Source of the DNA: Bacteroidales bacterium KHT7
GTDB taxonomy: Bacteria > Bacteroidota > Bacteroidia > Bacteroidales > Bacteroidaceae
Assembly (NCBI GenBank): GCA_900102385.1
Contig: FNBQ01000031.1
Span: 1-38,281 of the forward strand
Direction: 5' to 3'
DNA length: 38,281 nt
Shown here: positions 17,131 to 25,079 of the stretch, piece after piece
Layout: each line of letters begins with the position of its first letter
How positions within the stretch are numbered: the stretch's first letter is position 1
Program-made: the position numbers and the translations under genes
Notes under the pieces: generated by a model
What the model was told of the DNA's origin: nothing
The model's input: only the letters and a program-made list of their open reading frames with translations
Database searches by the model: none

Positions 17131-18075
17131 ATGAGTTTTAGCAAGAAAATACGAATATTAGCTTTTTCTATGTTGACTTTGTCAAGTGTTGCAGCATTTG
17201 GCCAAGATCTTATTGCGCGTCAGGCACCAATCGACCGCAAGATGCGTGCCGTTGATTCAGTGGCATTGCAGAACCTGATTAACGCCGAGAAGGGACAGTA
17301 TGACGGTTATTCAATCTATCCAAACTGGAATACTCAGTATGTTCACGCTTATGGCGATGTTCAGATGCCAGACAGTTTCAAGATTGACCTCCGCGGATTT
17401 TGCATGCCTACAACAAGCCGGCAGATTACATCGCAGTTCGGTCCTCGTTGGGGAAGAACGCACAAGGGACTTGATGTGAAAGTTTACATTGGCGACACAA
17501 TCCGCGCTGCCTTCGACGGCAAGGTGCGAGTTGTACGCTACGAGAGAAGAGGCTACGGAAAGTTCATCGTTATACGCCATCCAAACGGACTTGAGACTGT
17601 GTATGGACATTTGTCCAAACAATTGGTCGAGCCAGAGCAGGAAGTCAAGGCTGGAGACGTAATCGGACTGGGAGGAAATACTGGTCGTTCAACAGGTTCG
17701 CATCTGCATTTCGAGACTCGCCTGCTGGGTGAGGCCATCAACCCGAAGTTTTTGTTCGACTTCGAGAATCAGGATGTAACAGGCGACTTCTATGTATATC
17801 ACAAGGCATCGTCACGCGATCACCGCCGCAAGGCATCGGCTCTTGCATCTGTCGGAATTGACGAGGTGAATGCCGCTAACGACATGGCTAATGAGACAGC
17901 TGAAGAGGCTGTTGCCGAAAAGCCAAAGCGTTCTGCGAGAGTACACAAGGTTAAGTCGGGCGATACTCTGTCGAAAATTGCATCTATGCACGGCACCACA
18001 ATTGCAAAGTTGTGTAAGCAAAATCGCATAGCCAGAAACTCAAAGTTGCGTTTAGGTCAGATAATTCGATATTAA
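17131..18075 (+). CDS. M23 peptidoglycan endopeptidase with C-terminal LysM
   Basis: 314 aa exported protein. Signal peptide 1-24 ends in AFGQ. A lead segment precedes the LytM/M23 domain (about 93-210), which keeps all zinc ligands: H111 and D115 in THKGLD, and H193 of H191-L-H193 in GSHLHFE. It should therefore be an active murein DD-endopeptidase and not a degenerate activator. A low-complexity Ala/Glu linker follows, and one LysM module fills the C-terminus (about 271-314, VKSGDTLSKIA to LRLGQIIRY), anchoring it to glycan chains. It has its own promoter and terminator and so is a single-gene unit. Expected in the periplasm, acting in wall growth or daughter-cell separation. Confidence 0.92.
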   Translation: MSFSKKIRILAFSMLTLSSVAAFGQDLIARQAPIDRKMRAVDSVALQNLINAEKGQYDGYSIYPNWNTQYVHAYGDVQMPDSFKIDLRGFCMPTTSRQITSQFGPRWGRTHKGLDVKVYIGDTIRAAFDGKVRVVRYERRGYGKFIVIRHPNGLETVYGHLSKQLVEPEQEVKAGDVIGLGGNTGRSTGSHLHFETRLLGEAINPKFLFDFENQDVTGDFYVYHKASSRDHRRKASALASVGIDEVNAANDMANETAEEAVAEKPKRSARVHKVKSGDTLSKIASMHGTTIAKLCKQNRIARNSKLRLGQIIRY

Positions 18076-18092
18076 AAGACAAAAATATTAAG

Positions 18093-18131
18093 AAAAGAGT
18101 CTATAGGAGTTTTTACTATAGACTCTTTTTT
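18093..18131 (+). terminator. Terminator of the M23/LysM gene
   Basis: A perfect 14-bp stem (AAAAGAGTCTATAG at 18093-18106 with 18116-18129) and a 9-nt loop, ending in a run of eight T. It lies 17 nt after the stop codon. The -7 box of the next gene begins inside the end of this structure. Confidence 0.88.
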
Positions 18132-18132
18132 T

Positions 18133-18140
18133 TAACTTTG
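18133..18140 (+). promoter_or_regulatory. Candidate -7 box of the DUF1599 gene
   Basis: TAACTTTG, 16 nt before the ATG at 18157. The -33 region falls inside the preceding terminator loop (TTTTT near 18110-18114) and is not a clean TTTG. Confidence 0.45.
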
Positions 18141-18156
18141 CACGGATAAATTAAAA

Positions 18157-18714
18157 ATGCAAGTGGTGGATACTCAGAAAGAATTTGTTGAGGTAATGGG
18201 CAAGTGCCGCGACCTCTTCTCGAAAAAGCTGAAAGACTATGGTGCGGCATGGCGCATCATGCGTCCGTCGTCGGTGACAGACCAGATATTCATAAAGGCT
18301 AACCGTATCCGCAGCATAGAAATAAAGGGCGAAGCGCTTGTAGATGAGGGAAAGATTCCAGAATACATCGGCATCGTAAACTATAGCATCATCGGACTTA
18401 TTCAACTCGAATTGGGCTTTGCCGATACAGACGACCTCTCGTTCGACAAGGCGATGGAGTATTATGACAAGTACTCAAAGCAGGCTTTGGAACTAATGAT
18501 AAGAAAGAATCACGACTACGACGAGGCTTGGCGCTCAATGAGATGTTCGTCGTGTCTCGACCTCATTCTGATGAAAATTTATCGCACAAAGCAGATTGAG
18601 GGCAACGACGGAAAGACTATCGTTTCTGAGGGCATCGATGCTAACTATATGGACATGATAAACTATTCGGTGTTCTGTCTGATAAAACTCGGATTCTGTG
18701 AAGTCGCAGATTAA
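18157..18714 (+). CDS. DUF1599-family protein with two internal repeats
   Basis: 185 aa cytosolic protein of unknown activity. Pfam places the DUF1599 family among domains linked to nucleotide modification. Two copies of the unit are easy to see. Copy one (about 10-75) reads FSKKLKDYGAAWRIMRPSSVTDQIFIKANRI when broken at its helices, and copy two (about 105-172) repeats the pattern with HDYDEAWRSMRCSS and LILMKIYRTKQIEGN. The shared features are an acidic/aromatic D-Y-x-x-A-W-R-x-M-R core and a Lys/Arg-rich helix ending in IE. The gene starts a set with a DoxX-like membrane protein (overlapping by 17 nt), tpiA, SPOR and folE, an order that seems common in this phylum. No catalytic function can be claimed. 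Confidence 0.78.
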   Translation: MQVVDTQKEFVEVMGKCRDLFSKKLKDYGAAWRIMRPSSVTDQIFIKANRIRSIEIKGEALVDEGKIPEYIGIVNYSIIGLIQLELGFADTDDLSFDKAMEYYDKYSKQALELMIRKNHDYDEAWRSMRCSSCLDLILMKIYRTKQIEGNDGKTIVSEGIDANYMDMINYSVFCLIKLGFCEVAD

Positions 18715-20032
18715 TAACATACTTCTAAACTGGTGGGTTAACATCAGCAGGTTTATTTGCGCTGCGGTGTTCCTGTTCTCTGGTTTCGTAAAGGCTGTCG
18801 ACCCCGTAGGCACCCAGATTAAGTTTCAGGACTATCTTGCGGTGGTTGGAATGGAGAATAAGATTCCCGACACGCTGCTTCTGTTCGGAGCCATCGGACT
18901 TGCCATGTTCGAGTTTGTGCTGGGAATCTACTTTCTGTTTGGCATCCGACGTAAGTTTGCAACCGTAATGCTGCTGCTGTTCATGCTCGTGATGACTCCG
19001 CTGACGCTCTATCTGGCGATAGCCGACCCTGTGAAGGACTGCGGATGCTTTGGCGATGCCGTGAAGTTGACAAACTGGCAGACGTTCTACAAGAACGTGG
19101 TTCTGCTAGTGTGCGCGATTTCGCTATACAAGTGGTCCCTGAGAATGTTGAGATTCCTTACCGAGAGTACGCAGTGGCTCGTGTCGCTGTTCTCGATTGT
19201 GTATATTCTGGTAACATCGATATATAGCCTGAGATACTTGCCGATATACGATTTCAGACCGTACAAGGTAGGTGTGAACATTGCCAAGGACATGGAGATT
19301 CCCGAAGGTGCTCCAAGGGCAGAATACGAAACGACATTCTTCCTCGAGAAGGACGGAAAAGTCGAGGAATTCTCGCTCGAGAACTATCCCGACAGCACAT
19401 GGAAGTTTGTAGACAGCAAGTCGGTTCTTGTTAAGGAAGGCTTCGAACCGAAGATTCAGAACTTCTCGATTTCGACCTTGGCGGATGGCGAAGACATCAC
19501 GGACGATGTCCTGTCTTACGAAGGATATACGTTCTTGCTTATCGCTCCGTATCTTGAAAAGGCTAACGACAGTTCCATCGACCTGATAAACGAGTTGTAC
19601 GATTACAGCCACAAGTACGGATACCGCTTCTACTGCCTTACATCGTCAACGGGCAGTGCCATAGAAAAGTGGATTGACGAGACAGGCGCGGCATATCAGT
19701 TTTGCAATACCGATGCTACAACGCTGCAAACAATGATACGTTCAAATCCGGGGCTTATGCTCCTGAAGAACGGAACGATTATAAACAAATGGTCGAGCGT
19801 AAGTCTGCCAGACGAGTACGAACTTACTGCTCCGCTCGACAAACTGCCGGTGGGCAAGATTCACAGACACGGGTTCTACGAAAAGACCATGTGGATGTTT
19901 GCATGGTATCTGATTCCGCTGCTCGTGCTTACCATCCTCGACCGAATGGGATGGCTTGCGATGCTTGTGTATCGCCGCCGCAAACGCAGAAATTATTTGA
20001 AAAATTTATCTAACCTTTTAATAAAAAAGTAG
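18698..20032 (+). CDS. DoxX/MauE-like membrane protein with large periplasmic domain
   Basis: 444 aa, conserved in Bacteroidota and named only as a family. Translation starts at GTG 18698, inside the end of the DUF1599 gene. Membrane helices lie at about 13-34, 58-82, 86-108, 130-147 and 158-177. After the third helix comes DCGCFGD with C115 and C117, the Cys pair typical of MauE/DoxX relatives that are linked to disulfide or thiol redox work. Residues about 180-395 form a soluble domain with thioredoxin-like features ([16 protein letters not shown], then [12 protein letters not shown]) but no CxxC. A final helix lies at about 402-425, followed by a basic tail. A role in periplasmic redox homeostasis is a guess from family. 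tpiA starts 5 nt downstream. Confidence 0.72.
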   Translation: MKSQINNILLNWWVNISRFICAAVFLFSGFVKAVDPVGTQIKFQDYLAVVGMENKIPDTLLLFGAIGLAMFEFVLGIYFLFGIRRKFATVMLLLFMLVMTPLTLYLAIADPVKDCGCFGDAVKLTNWQTFYKNVVLLVCAISLYKWSLRMLRFLTESTQWLVSLFSIVYILVTSIYSLRYLPIYDFRPYKVGVNIAKDMEIPEGAPRAEYETTFFLEKDGKVEEFSLENYPDSTWKFVDSKSVLVKEGFEPKIQNFSISTLADGEDITDDVLSYEGYTFLLIAPYLEKANDSSIDLINELYDYSHKYGYRFYCLTSSTGSAIEKWIDETGAAYQFCNTDATTLQTMIRSNPGLMLLKNGTIINKWSSVSLPDEYELTAPLDKLPVGKIHRHGFYEKTMWMFAWYLIPLLVLTILDRMGWLAMLVYRRRKRRNYLKNLSNLLIKK

Positions 20033-20037
20033 AAAAA

Positions 20038-20799
20038 ATGAGACACAAAATTGTTGCTGGAAACTGGAAGATGAACAAGAATCTTCAGGAAGGCGTAGAG
20101 TTGGCAAAGGAGTTGAACACAATGTTGGCTGCTGACAAGCCAAATTGCGATGTAGTAATTTGCACTCCATTCATTCACTTGGCTTCAGTTGCTCAGGTAC
20201 TCGACCAGAACGTAATCGGTCTTGGTGCAGAGAACTGTGCAGACAAGGTATCTGGTGCTTACACTGGCGAGGTTTCTGCCGAGATGGTTAAGTCAACAGG
20301 TGCACAGTATGTAATCCTTGGTCACTCAGAGCGTCGCGAGTACTATCACGAGACTCCAGAGATCTTGAAGGAGAAGGTTCTTCTTGCACAGGCTAACGGC
20401 TTGAAGGTTATCTTCTGCATCGGCGAGAGCTTGGCAGAGCGCGAGGCTAACAAGCAGAACGAGGTAGTAAAGGCAGAGCTTGAGGGTTCAGTATTCAACC
20501 TTTCTGCTGAGGATTTCTCAAAGATTATCATCGCTTACGAGCCAATTTGGGCAATCGGTACAGGTAAGACTGCTACATCAGATCAGGCAGAGGAAATCCA
20601 CGCTTACATCCGTTCAGTAATCGCTGACAAGTATGGCAAGGAAGTTGCAGAGAACATCTCAATCCTTTACGGAGGTTCATGCAAGGCTTCAAACGCTCCT
20701 GAGTTGTTTGTTAAGCCAGATATCGATGGTGGCTTGATTGGCGGTGCTTCTTTGAAGGCTGCTGATTTCAAGGGTATCATTGATGCTTGGAAGAAGTAA
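20038..20799 (+). CDS. tpiA: Triosephosphate isomerase
   Basis: 253 aa TIM barrel interconverting dihydroxyacetone phosphate and glyceraldehyde 3-phosphate. Catalytic residues are visible: Asn/Lys in AGNWKMNK (about 7-14), the histidine of [10 protein letters not shown] near 99, and the glutamate of [11 protein letters not shown] near 171, followed by the closing loop. YGGSCKASN and GGLIGGASL form the phosphate site. Codon use looks more uniform than in the neighbours (many GCT, GTT and AAG codons), as expected for a highly expressed glycolytic gene. It directly follows the DoxX-like gene, yet no separate promoter was recognised. Confidence 0.97.
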   Translation: MRHKIVAGNWKMNKNLQEGVELAKELNTMLAADKPNCDVVICTPFIHLASVAQVLDQNVIGLGAENCADKVSGAYTGEVSAEMVKSTGAQYVILGHSERREYYHETPEILKEKVLLAQANGLKVIFCIGESLAEREANKQNEVVKAELEGSVFNLSAEDFSKIIIAYEPIWAIGTGKTATSDQAEEIHAYIRSVIADKYGKEVAENISILYGGSCKASNAPELFVKPDIDGGLIGGASLKAADFKGIIDAWKK

Positions 20800-20817
20800 T
20801 AACTGAATTTATGAAAA

Positions 20818-20864
20818 ATAAGTGTTACAGGCTCGCGGCTCTGGCCGGTGCTTGTAACACTTTT
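20818..20864 (+). terminator. Hairpin after tpiA (weak terminator or processing site)
   Basis: AAGTGTTACA (20820-20829) pairs with TGTAACACTT (20853-20862), extended inward by two pairs, closing a 19-nt GC-rich loop and followed by only four T. It lies between tpiA and the SPOR gene and could lower downstream expression. Confidence 0.5.
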
Positions 20865-20877
20865 AACAGTATTAGGT

Positions 20878-21384
20878 ATGAGACTGATTTTATCGGCTGT
20901 TTTATTTGTAATATCCACTTGCGCCTTTGCGCAGAATTCGTTCACAAACCATCTTGAAAAGAAGGAGATGAACTGCGGAGTGGTTACCGTTAACCAGAGC
21001 AAGGAGATTGAGGCTCTTGTAAACGGAACTAGCACCGTATGCCCTTCGGCAACTTCGGAAACGACGGCGGCGCAGACGGCTGAGAGCGGAACAGATGCAA
21101 CGCCCGACGGCAAGAAACTGAAGACATCGGGCTACCGTATTCAGGTCTACTCAGGTGGAAACTCACGAAACGCCAGAGCCAATGCCTATGCTGTGGCTGA
21201 AAAGGTAAAAAGAATGTTTCCCGAACTGAACGTGTACACGCACTTTGCATCGCCGAGATGGATATGCCGTGCGGGCGACTTCAAGACATACGAGGAAGCC
21301 AACGACGTGCTTCAGCAGATGCGCGAGACTGGTGCACTTACGGGAATTTCAATTGTTAAGGATCAAATCGTATTATCATTATGA
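20878..21384 (+). CDS. Secreted SPOR-domain protein
   Basis: 168 aa when started at the ATG at 20878 ([20 protein letters not shown]), which gives a clean signal peptide cut after AFA or AFAQ. The frame remains open to 20848, but that start would fall inside the hairpin. A low-complexity Thr/Ala-rich linker (about 45-75) joins to a C-terminal SPOR domain (about 82-168, [20 protein letters not shown], then [16 protein letters not shown]). SPOR domains bind denuded peptidoglycan at division sites, so a periplasmic role at the septum is expected. The stop overlaps the folE start by 4 nt (ATGA). Confidence 0.85.
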   Translation: MRLILSAVLFVISTCAFAQNSFTNHLEKKEMNCGVVTVNQSKEIEALVNGTSTVCPSATSETTAAQTAESGTDATPDGKKLKTSGYRIQVYSGGNSRNARANAYAVAEKVKRMFPELNVYTHFASPRWICRAGDFKTYEEANDVLQQMRETGALTGISIVKDQIVLSL

Positions 21385-21962
21385 CAGACGACAACAAGTT
21401 AGAGGAGTTGGCATATCACTACAAGAAGATTCTTACGCTTCTTGGCGAGGATGCCGAGCGCGAAGGCCTTGTAAAAACTCCTATGCGCGTTGCCAAGGCA
21501 ATGGACACGCTGACACGCGGCTACACAATGAACCCTGAGGATATTCTGAACTCTGCTAAGTTTAAGGAAGAGTACAGTCAGATGGTAATTGTAAAGGACA
21601 TCAACTTCTACTCAATGTGTGAGCATCACATGCTGCCATTCTACGGCAAGGTTCATGTGGCTTACATTCCCAACGGATACATCACCGGACTGAGCAAGAT
21701 TGCGCGCGTGGTAGATGTATTCTCGCATCGTCTTCAGGTGCAGGAACGCATGACACTCCAGATTAAGGAATGTATTCAGAATGCCCTTAATCCGCTTGGC
21801 GTTATGGTTGTTGTTGAGGCTAAGCACATGTGCATGCAGATGCGCGGCGTTGAGAAGCAGAACTCGATAACCACTACGAGCGACTTTACCGGCGCGTTTA
21901 ATCAGGCAAAGACTCGCGAGGAGTTCCTGAACCTTATTCGCGGTTCCAAAAACGAGTTATAA
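21381..21962 (+). CDS. folE: GTP cyclohydrolase I
   Basis: 193 aa. It converts GTP to dihydroneopterin triphosphate, the entry to folate (and to queuosine through QueD). The zinc ligands C80 and H83 ([10 protein letters not shown]) and C151 ([10 protein letters not shown]) are present. [26 protein letters not shown] and the C-terminal [12 protein letters not shown] are standard. The length is normal for the bacterial enzyme. It is coupled to the SPOR gene by a 4-nt overlap. Its last 6 nt overlap the end of dnaG on the opposite strand. Confidence 0.96.
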   Translation: MTDDNKLEELAYHYKKILTLLGEDAEREGLVKTPMRVAKAMDTLTRGYTMNPEDILNSAKFKEEYSQMVIVKDINFYSMCEHHMLPFYGKVHVAYIPNGYITGLSKIARVVDVFSHRLQVQERMTLQIKECIQNALNPLGVMVVVEAKHMCMQMRGVEKQNSITTTSDFTGAFNQAKTREEFLNLIRGSKNEL

Positions 21963-24038
21963 GCAGTATTTTACAGTTCTGTCGCCAAGTTCCTTGGCGA
22001 GCAGATTCTGTATTTTTGACAGATTCTGGAACTGCTTCATAAGGTCGAGCACACGGTCGCTGTCGTTGTTGATGGTGGCTATTTTCATCTGCGTCTTTAT
22101 GTCGTCCATCTTTCTTGTTATGAAGTCGTTCTTCAGGTCGTTGATGATGTGCGGAACGATGTCGAACAAGATTTCTTCATCGTTCAGAATCTTTTGTCCT
22201 TTAGAGTGATACTTGCTAAGTTGATAGCGGTCGCTCTGCAAATCGGCTGCAAGTATACTAATCTCTTGGTTTGGGTGAAATCCGAAGAATCTTTTAGCCG
22301 AGAAGCCTTCGTCGTTTAGATGCTGAATTCCTTCGTCGAGAATCTGCTTGTATTTAGGATTTGTAAAACTCAGATTGTCGCGCTTGAATTCTTCTGAGAT
22401 ATACTCGATTACGGAAATTGGCTTTTCGTTTCCTTCCTCGTCTTCATCAACATAGACATTTTTTTCTCCGTATCTTACAATGCAGGTTGCCAGCATCCTC
22501 TCCTTAATTTCGGTGCTGTTGTTAGTCTTGCTGTTTATGAAATCGGCAATCTCCGCGTTCTGCGGCATGATTAGTTGAGGTGCGCCCTGCTCTTGCGCCT
22601 CTACAGCCTGTGCTTCCAACACCTCTGGCGGAACTGGCATCTGCTCGCCTGAAACCGACGCATTCCCGTTTTCCTCGCGCTGTTTGCGAGCCTTCTCGGC
22701 GGCAGCCTGTTTTTCGGTCTGCTGCTTGTTCTGTATTCGAGCCTTGTTTACGGCATCTACGAGAACCATCTCGCTGATTTTCAGAAGTTGGGCACATTCG
22801 GTGATGTATATGCTTCGCGTAACTCCTTCGGGAATTACCGATATGCTTTTTACAATGTCGTTGATTACGTTGGCGCGCTTTATCGGGTCGTTGCCTGCCG
22901 ATTGCAGCAAGTGGTTGGTAATGAATACGATGAAGTCTGTCTGATTATTCTCGATGTATTCTTTGAACTCCGTGGCGTTGTGCTTGCGCGCAAAGCTGTC
23001 GGGGTCCTCATCTTTAGGCAGAAGGAGAATTTTTACGTTCATTCCCTCGGTCAGAAGCATGTCCGTTCCGCGCTGGGTGGCATGGATTCCGGCATCATCG
23101 CCATCGTAGAGAAGCGTGATGTTCGATGTAAATCTGTGCAGAAGACGCACTTGCTCCATTGATAGAGCCGTGCCCGAGTTTGCCACTACGTTCTCGATGC
23201 CGCACTGGTGCATAGAAATCACATCGGTGTAGCCCTCGACCATGAAAACCCGGTTTTCCTTGGCTATTGCCTTCTTTGCCTGATACAAGCCGTAGAGTTC
23301 CCTTCGCTTGCTGTATATTGAAGATTCGCTCGAATTGACGTATTTTTGGTTTACGCCCTTTGTTGCAGCATCGAGCACACGACCGCCGAAAGCCACAACC
23401 TTTCCGCTCACCGAAATCCACGGAAACATTACGCGACCGCGGAAAGTGTCGTACAGCGAACCGTCTTCTTTCTGCTTGCAGATGCTTGTGGCAAGAAGGA
23501 ATTTCTTGTCAAATCCGTGTGCGATAGCCTCTTTTGTAAGTGCGTCGAACGAGTTGAGGCTGAAGCCCAGCTGGAATTTCTTTATGATGTCGTCTCTGAA
23601 TCCGCGCGACCTGAAGTAAGCCATTCCGATGGTCATTCCGTCGACGCTGTTGTAGAGATTTGAGTGGAAGTAGTCGCGTGCCCATTCGTTTACGATGAAC
23701 ATACTTTCGCGTTCGCTCTGTGCCTGTTTCTGCTCGGCTGTGAGTTCCTTCTCCTCAATCTCGATGTTGTATTTCTTGGCAAGCCATCGCAGAGCCTCGG
23801 GGTAGGAGAACTGCTCGTGCTCCATCAGGAAATGAACCACGTTTCCGCCTTTTCCGCACGAGAAACACTTGCACACGCCCTTTGCCGGAGACACCATGAA
23901 CGACGGCGTCTTCTCGTTGTGAAAAGGGCAGAGACCCTTGTAGTTTGCTCCCGACCTTCGCAGCGTTACGAATTCGGAAACAACGTCTACAATGTCGGCT
24001 GTGTTTATAATTTTATCGGCTGTGGCTTGATCAATCAT
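21957..24038 (-). CDS. dnaG: DNA primase
   Basis: 693 aa, somewhat longer than the E. coli enzyme (581). It makes RNA primers at the replication fork. The zinc-binding domain has C37, H40, C58 and C61 ([13 protein letters not shown], then [10 protein letters not shown]). The RNA polymerase core follows, with the TOPRIM glutamate in [17 protein letters not shown] near residue 270 and the metal-binding DGDDAG near 318. A long Lys/Glu/Gln/Ala-rich linker (about 440-505) leads to a C-terminal DnaB-interaction domain. The linker accounts for the extra length. It is divergent from rpoD, recalling the rpsU-dnaG-rpoD group of other bacteria. The -7 box is 5 nt from the ATG, so the mRNA may be leaderless. 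The 3' end overlaps folE. Confidence 0.96.
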   Translation of the reverse strand: MIDQATADKIINTADIVDVVSEFVTLRRSGANYKGLCPFHNEKTPSFMVSPAKGVCKCFSCGKGGNVVHFLMEHEQFSYPEALRWLAKKYNIEIEEKELTAEQKQAQSERESMFIVNEWARDYFHSNLYNSVDGMTIGMAYFRSRGFRDDIIKKFQLGFSLNSFDALTKEAIAHGFDKKFLLATSICKQKEDGSLYDTFRGRVMFPWISVSGKVVAFGGRVLDAATKGVNQKYVNSSESSIYSKRRELYGLYQAKKAIAKENRVFMVEGYTDVISMHQCGIENVVANSGTALSMEQVRLLHRFTSNITLLYDGDDAGIHATQRGTDMLLTEGMNVKILLLPKDEDPDSFARKHNATEFKEYIENNQTDFIVFITNHLLQSAGNDPIKRANVINDIVKSISVIPEGVTRSIYITECAQLLKISEMVLVDAVNKARIQNKQQTEKQAAAEKARKQREENGNASVSGEQMPVPPEVLEAQAVEAQEQGAPQLIMPQNAEIADFINSKTNNSTEIKERMLATCIVRYGEKNVYVDEDEEGNEKPISVIEYISEEFKRDNLSFTNPKYKQILDEGIQHLNDEGFSAKRFFGFHPNQEISILAADLQSDRYQLSKYHSKGQKILNDEEILFDIVPHIINDLKNDFITRKMDDIKTQMKIATINNDSDRVLDLMKQFQNLSKIQNLLAKELGDRTVKYCL

Positions 24039-24043
24039 GTTGG

Positions 24044-24051
24044 CAAAGATA
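24044..24051 (-). promoter_or_regulatory. Candidate -7 box of dnaG
   Basis: On the minus strand TATCTTTG is followed by CCAAC and the dnaG ATG. The start site would fall within about 0-2 nt of the start codon. No TTTG was found at the usual -33 distance, which weakens the call. Confidence 0.45.
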
Positions 24052-24132
24052 GTGCTAATTTTGTTATCAGATTAGGATTTCTAACCAAATGATGTCAAAA
24101 AAAATCCCTTTTATCGAAAAAACATCAAAAAG

Positions 24133-24164
24133 TTTGCTGATGACATAATATTTCATTATTTTTG
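24133..24164 (+). promoter_or_regulatory. Promoter of rpoD
   Basis: TTTG (24133-24136), 20 nt, TATTTTTG (24157-24164). Both boxes are perfect, and the ATG is 50 nt further on. It is likely the promoter for the whole rpoD-GH28-cysS string. Confidence 0.77.
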
Positions 24165-24214
24165 CTCGTCTTTATAAAACCGTAATATAGTGCGGTTGTA
24201 AAATCTATCGTTAT

Positions 24215-25075
24215 ATGCATCAGTTAAAGATTAACAAAAGTATCACCAACCGAAGCAGTGCTGCTTTGGACAAGTACCTGTCTGAAATCGCAAAGGAACC
24301 GCTTCTTACAGTAGATGAAGAAGTTGAGTTGGCACAGCGAATTCATTCGGGCGACAAGGAAGCGTTGGACAAGCTTGTACGCTCAAACCTTCGTTTTGTC
24401 GTGTCTGTGGCAAAGCAGTATCAGAACGGTGAACTGACACTTTCTGACTTGGTAAACGAGGGCAATGTAGGCTTGATTAAGGCTGCCGAAAAATTTGACG
24501 AGACACGCGGTTTCAAGTTCATCTCATACGCCGTGTGGTGGATTCGTCAGAGCATTATGCAGGCTCTTGCAGAGCAGTCTCGCCTTGTGCGCCTTCCGCT
24601 TAATCAGGTTGGTCTTCTGAACAAGATTAACAAGACAATTGCCGATTTTGTTCAGGAACACGAGCGCCAGCCATCTCTGCACGAACTGGCAAGGCTTGTC
24701 GATGTAGACGAAAGCAAGATTGCTGAGACACTAAGCGCGTCAAGTCGTGGAGCATCGCTCGATGCACCTTTCCAGGACGGCGAAGAAAACAGTCTTATCT
24801 CAGTGCTTTCAGACGACAATGCGCCTGCGGCAGACAACGGCATGGATCTTGAATCGCTCAGCACAGACCTTGAGCAGATTCTGAAAGAACTGAAGCCTCG
24901 TGAGATCCAGGTGCTTAAGATGAGTTTCGGTATCGGCTGCAACGAAAAGACTCTTGAAGAGATTGCCGACACTCTCGGACTTACACGAGAGCGCGTGCGC
25001 CAGATTAGAGAAAAGTCGTTGAAGAAGTTGCGCGATACGGCAGGTGCTGACATGTTGCGTAAGTATTTGGGCTAA
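24215..25075 (+). CDS. rpoD: RNA polymerase sigma-70 factor, primary type (short Bacteroidota form)
   Basis: 286 aa, the length of the Bacteroidota housekeeping sigma factor, which lacks most of region 1.1. Region 1.2 is DKYLSEIAKEPLLTVDEEVELAQRI (read from residue 19). Region 2 holds NLRFVVSVAKQYQ and FDETRGFKFISYAVWWIRQSI for -10 binding and melting. Region 3 follows, and region 4 ends with LGLTRERVRQIREKSLKKL. The N-terminus MHQLKINKSITNRSSAALDKY is close to that of the known primary factor. From about residue 140 the sequence departs noticeably from what I recall of Bacteroides RpoD, so a paralogue cannot be excluded. No anti-sigma gene is nearby. A pectinase gene starts only 4 nt after its stop. 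Confidence 0.87.
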   Translation: MHQLKINKSITNRSSAALDKYLSEIAKEPLLTVDEEVELAQRIHSGDKEALDKLVRSNLRFVVSVAKQYQNGELTLSDLVNEGNVGLIKAAEKFDETRGFKFISYAVWWIRQSIMQALAEQSRLVRLPLNQVGLLNKINKTIADFVQEHERQPSLHELARLVDVDESKIAETLSASSRGASLDAPFQDGEENSLISVLSDDNAPAADNGMDLESLSTDLEQILKELKPREIQVLKMSFGIGCNEKTLEEIADTLGLTRERVRQIREKSLKKLRDTAGADMLRKYLG

Positions 25076-25079
25076 TTTT

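Noticed and set aside
20811-20957. 48-codon frame starting MKNKCYRLAALAG between tpiA and the SPOR gene
   Set aside because: It overlaps the hairpin and the SPOR signal peptide in another frame and shows no continuation resembling a protein.
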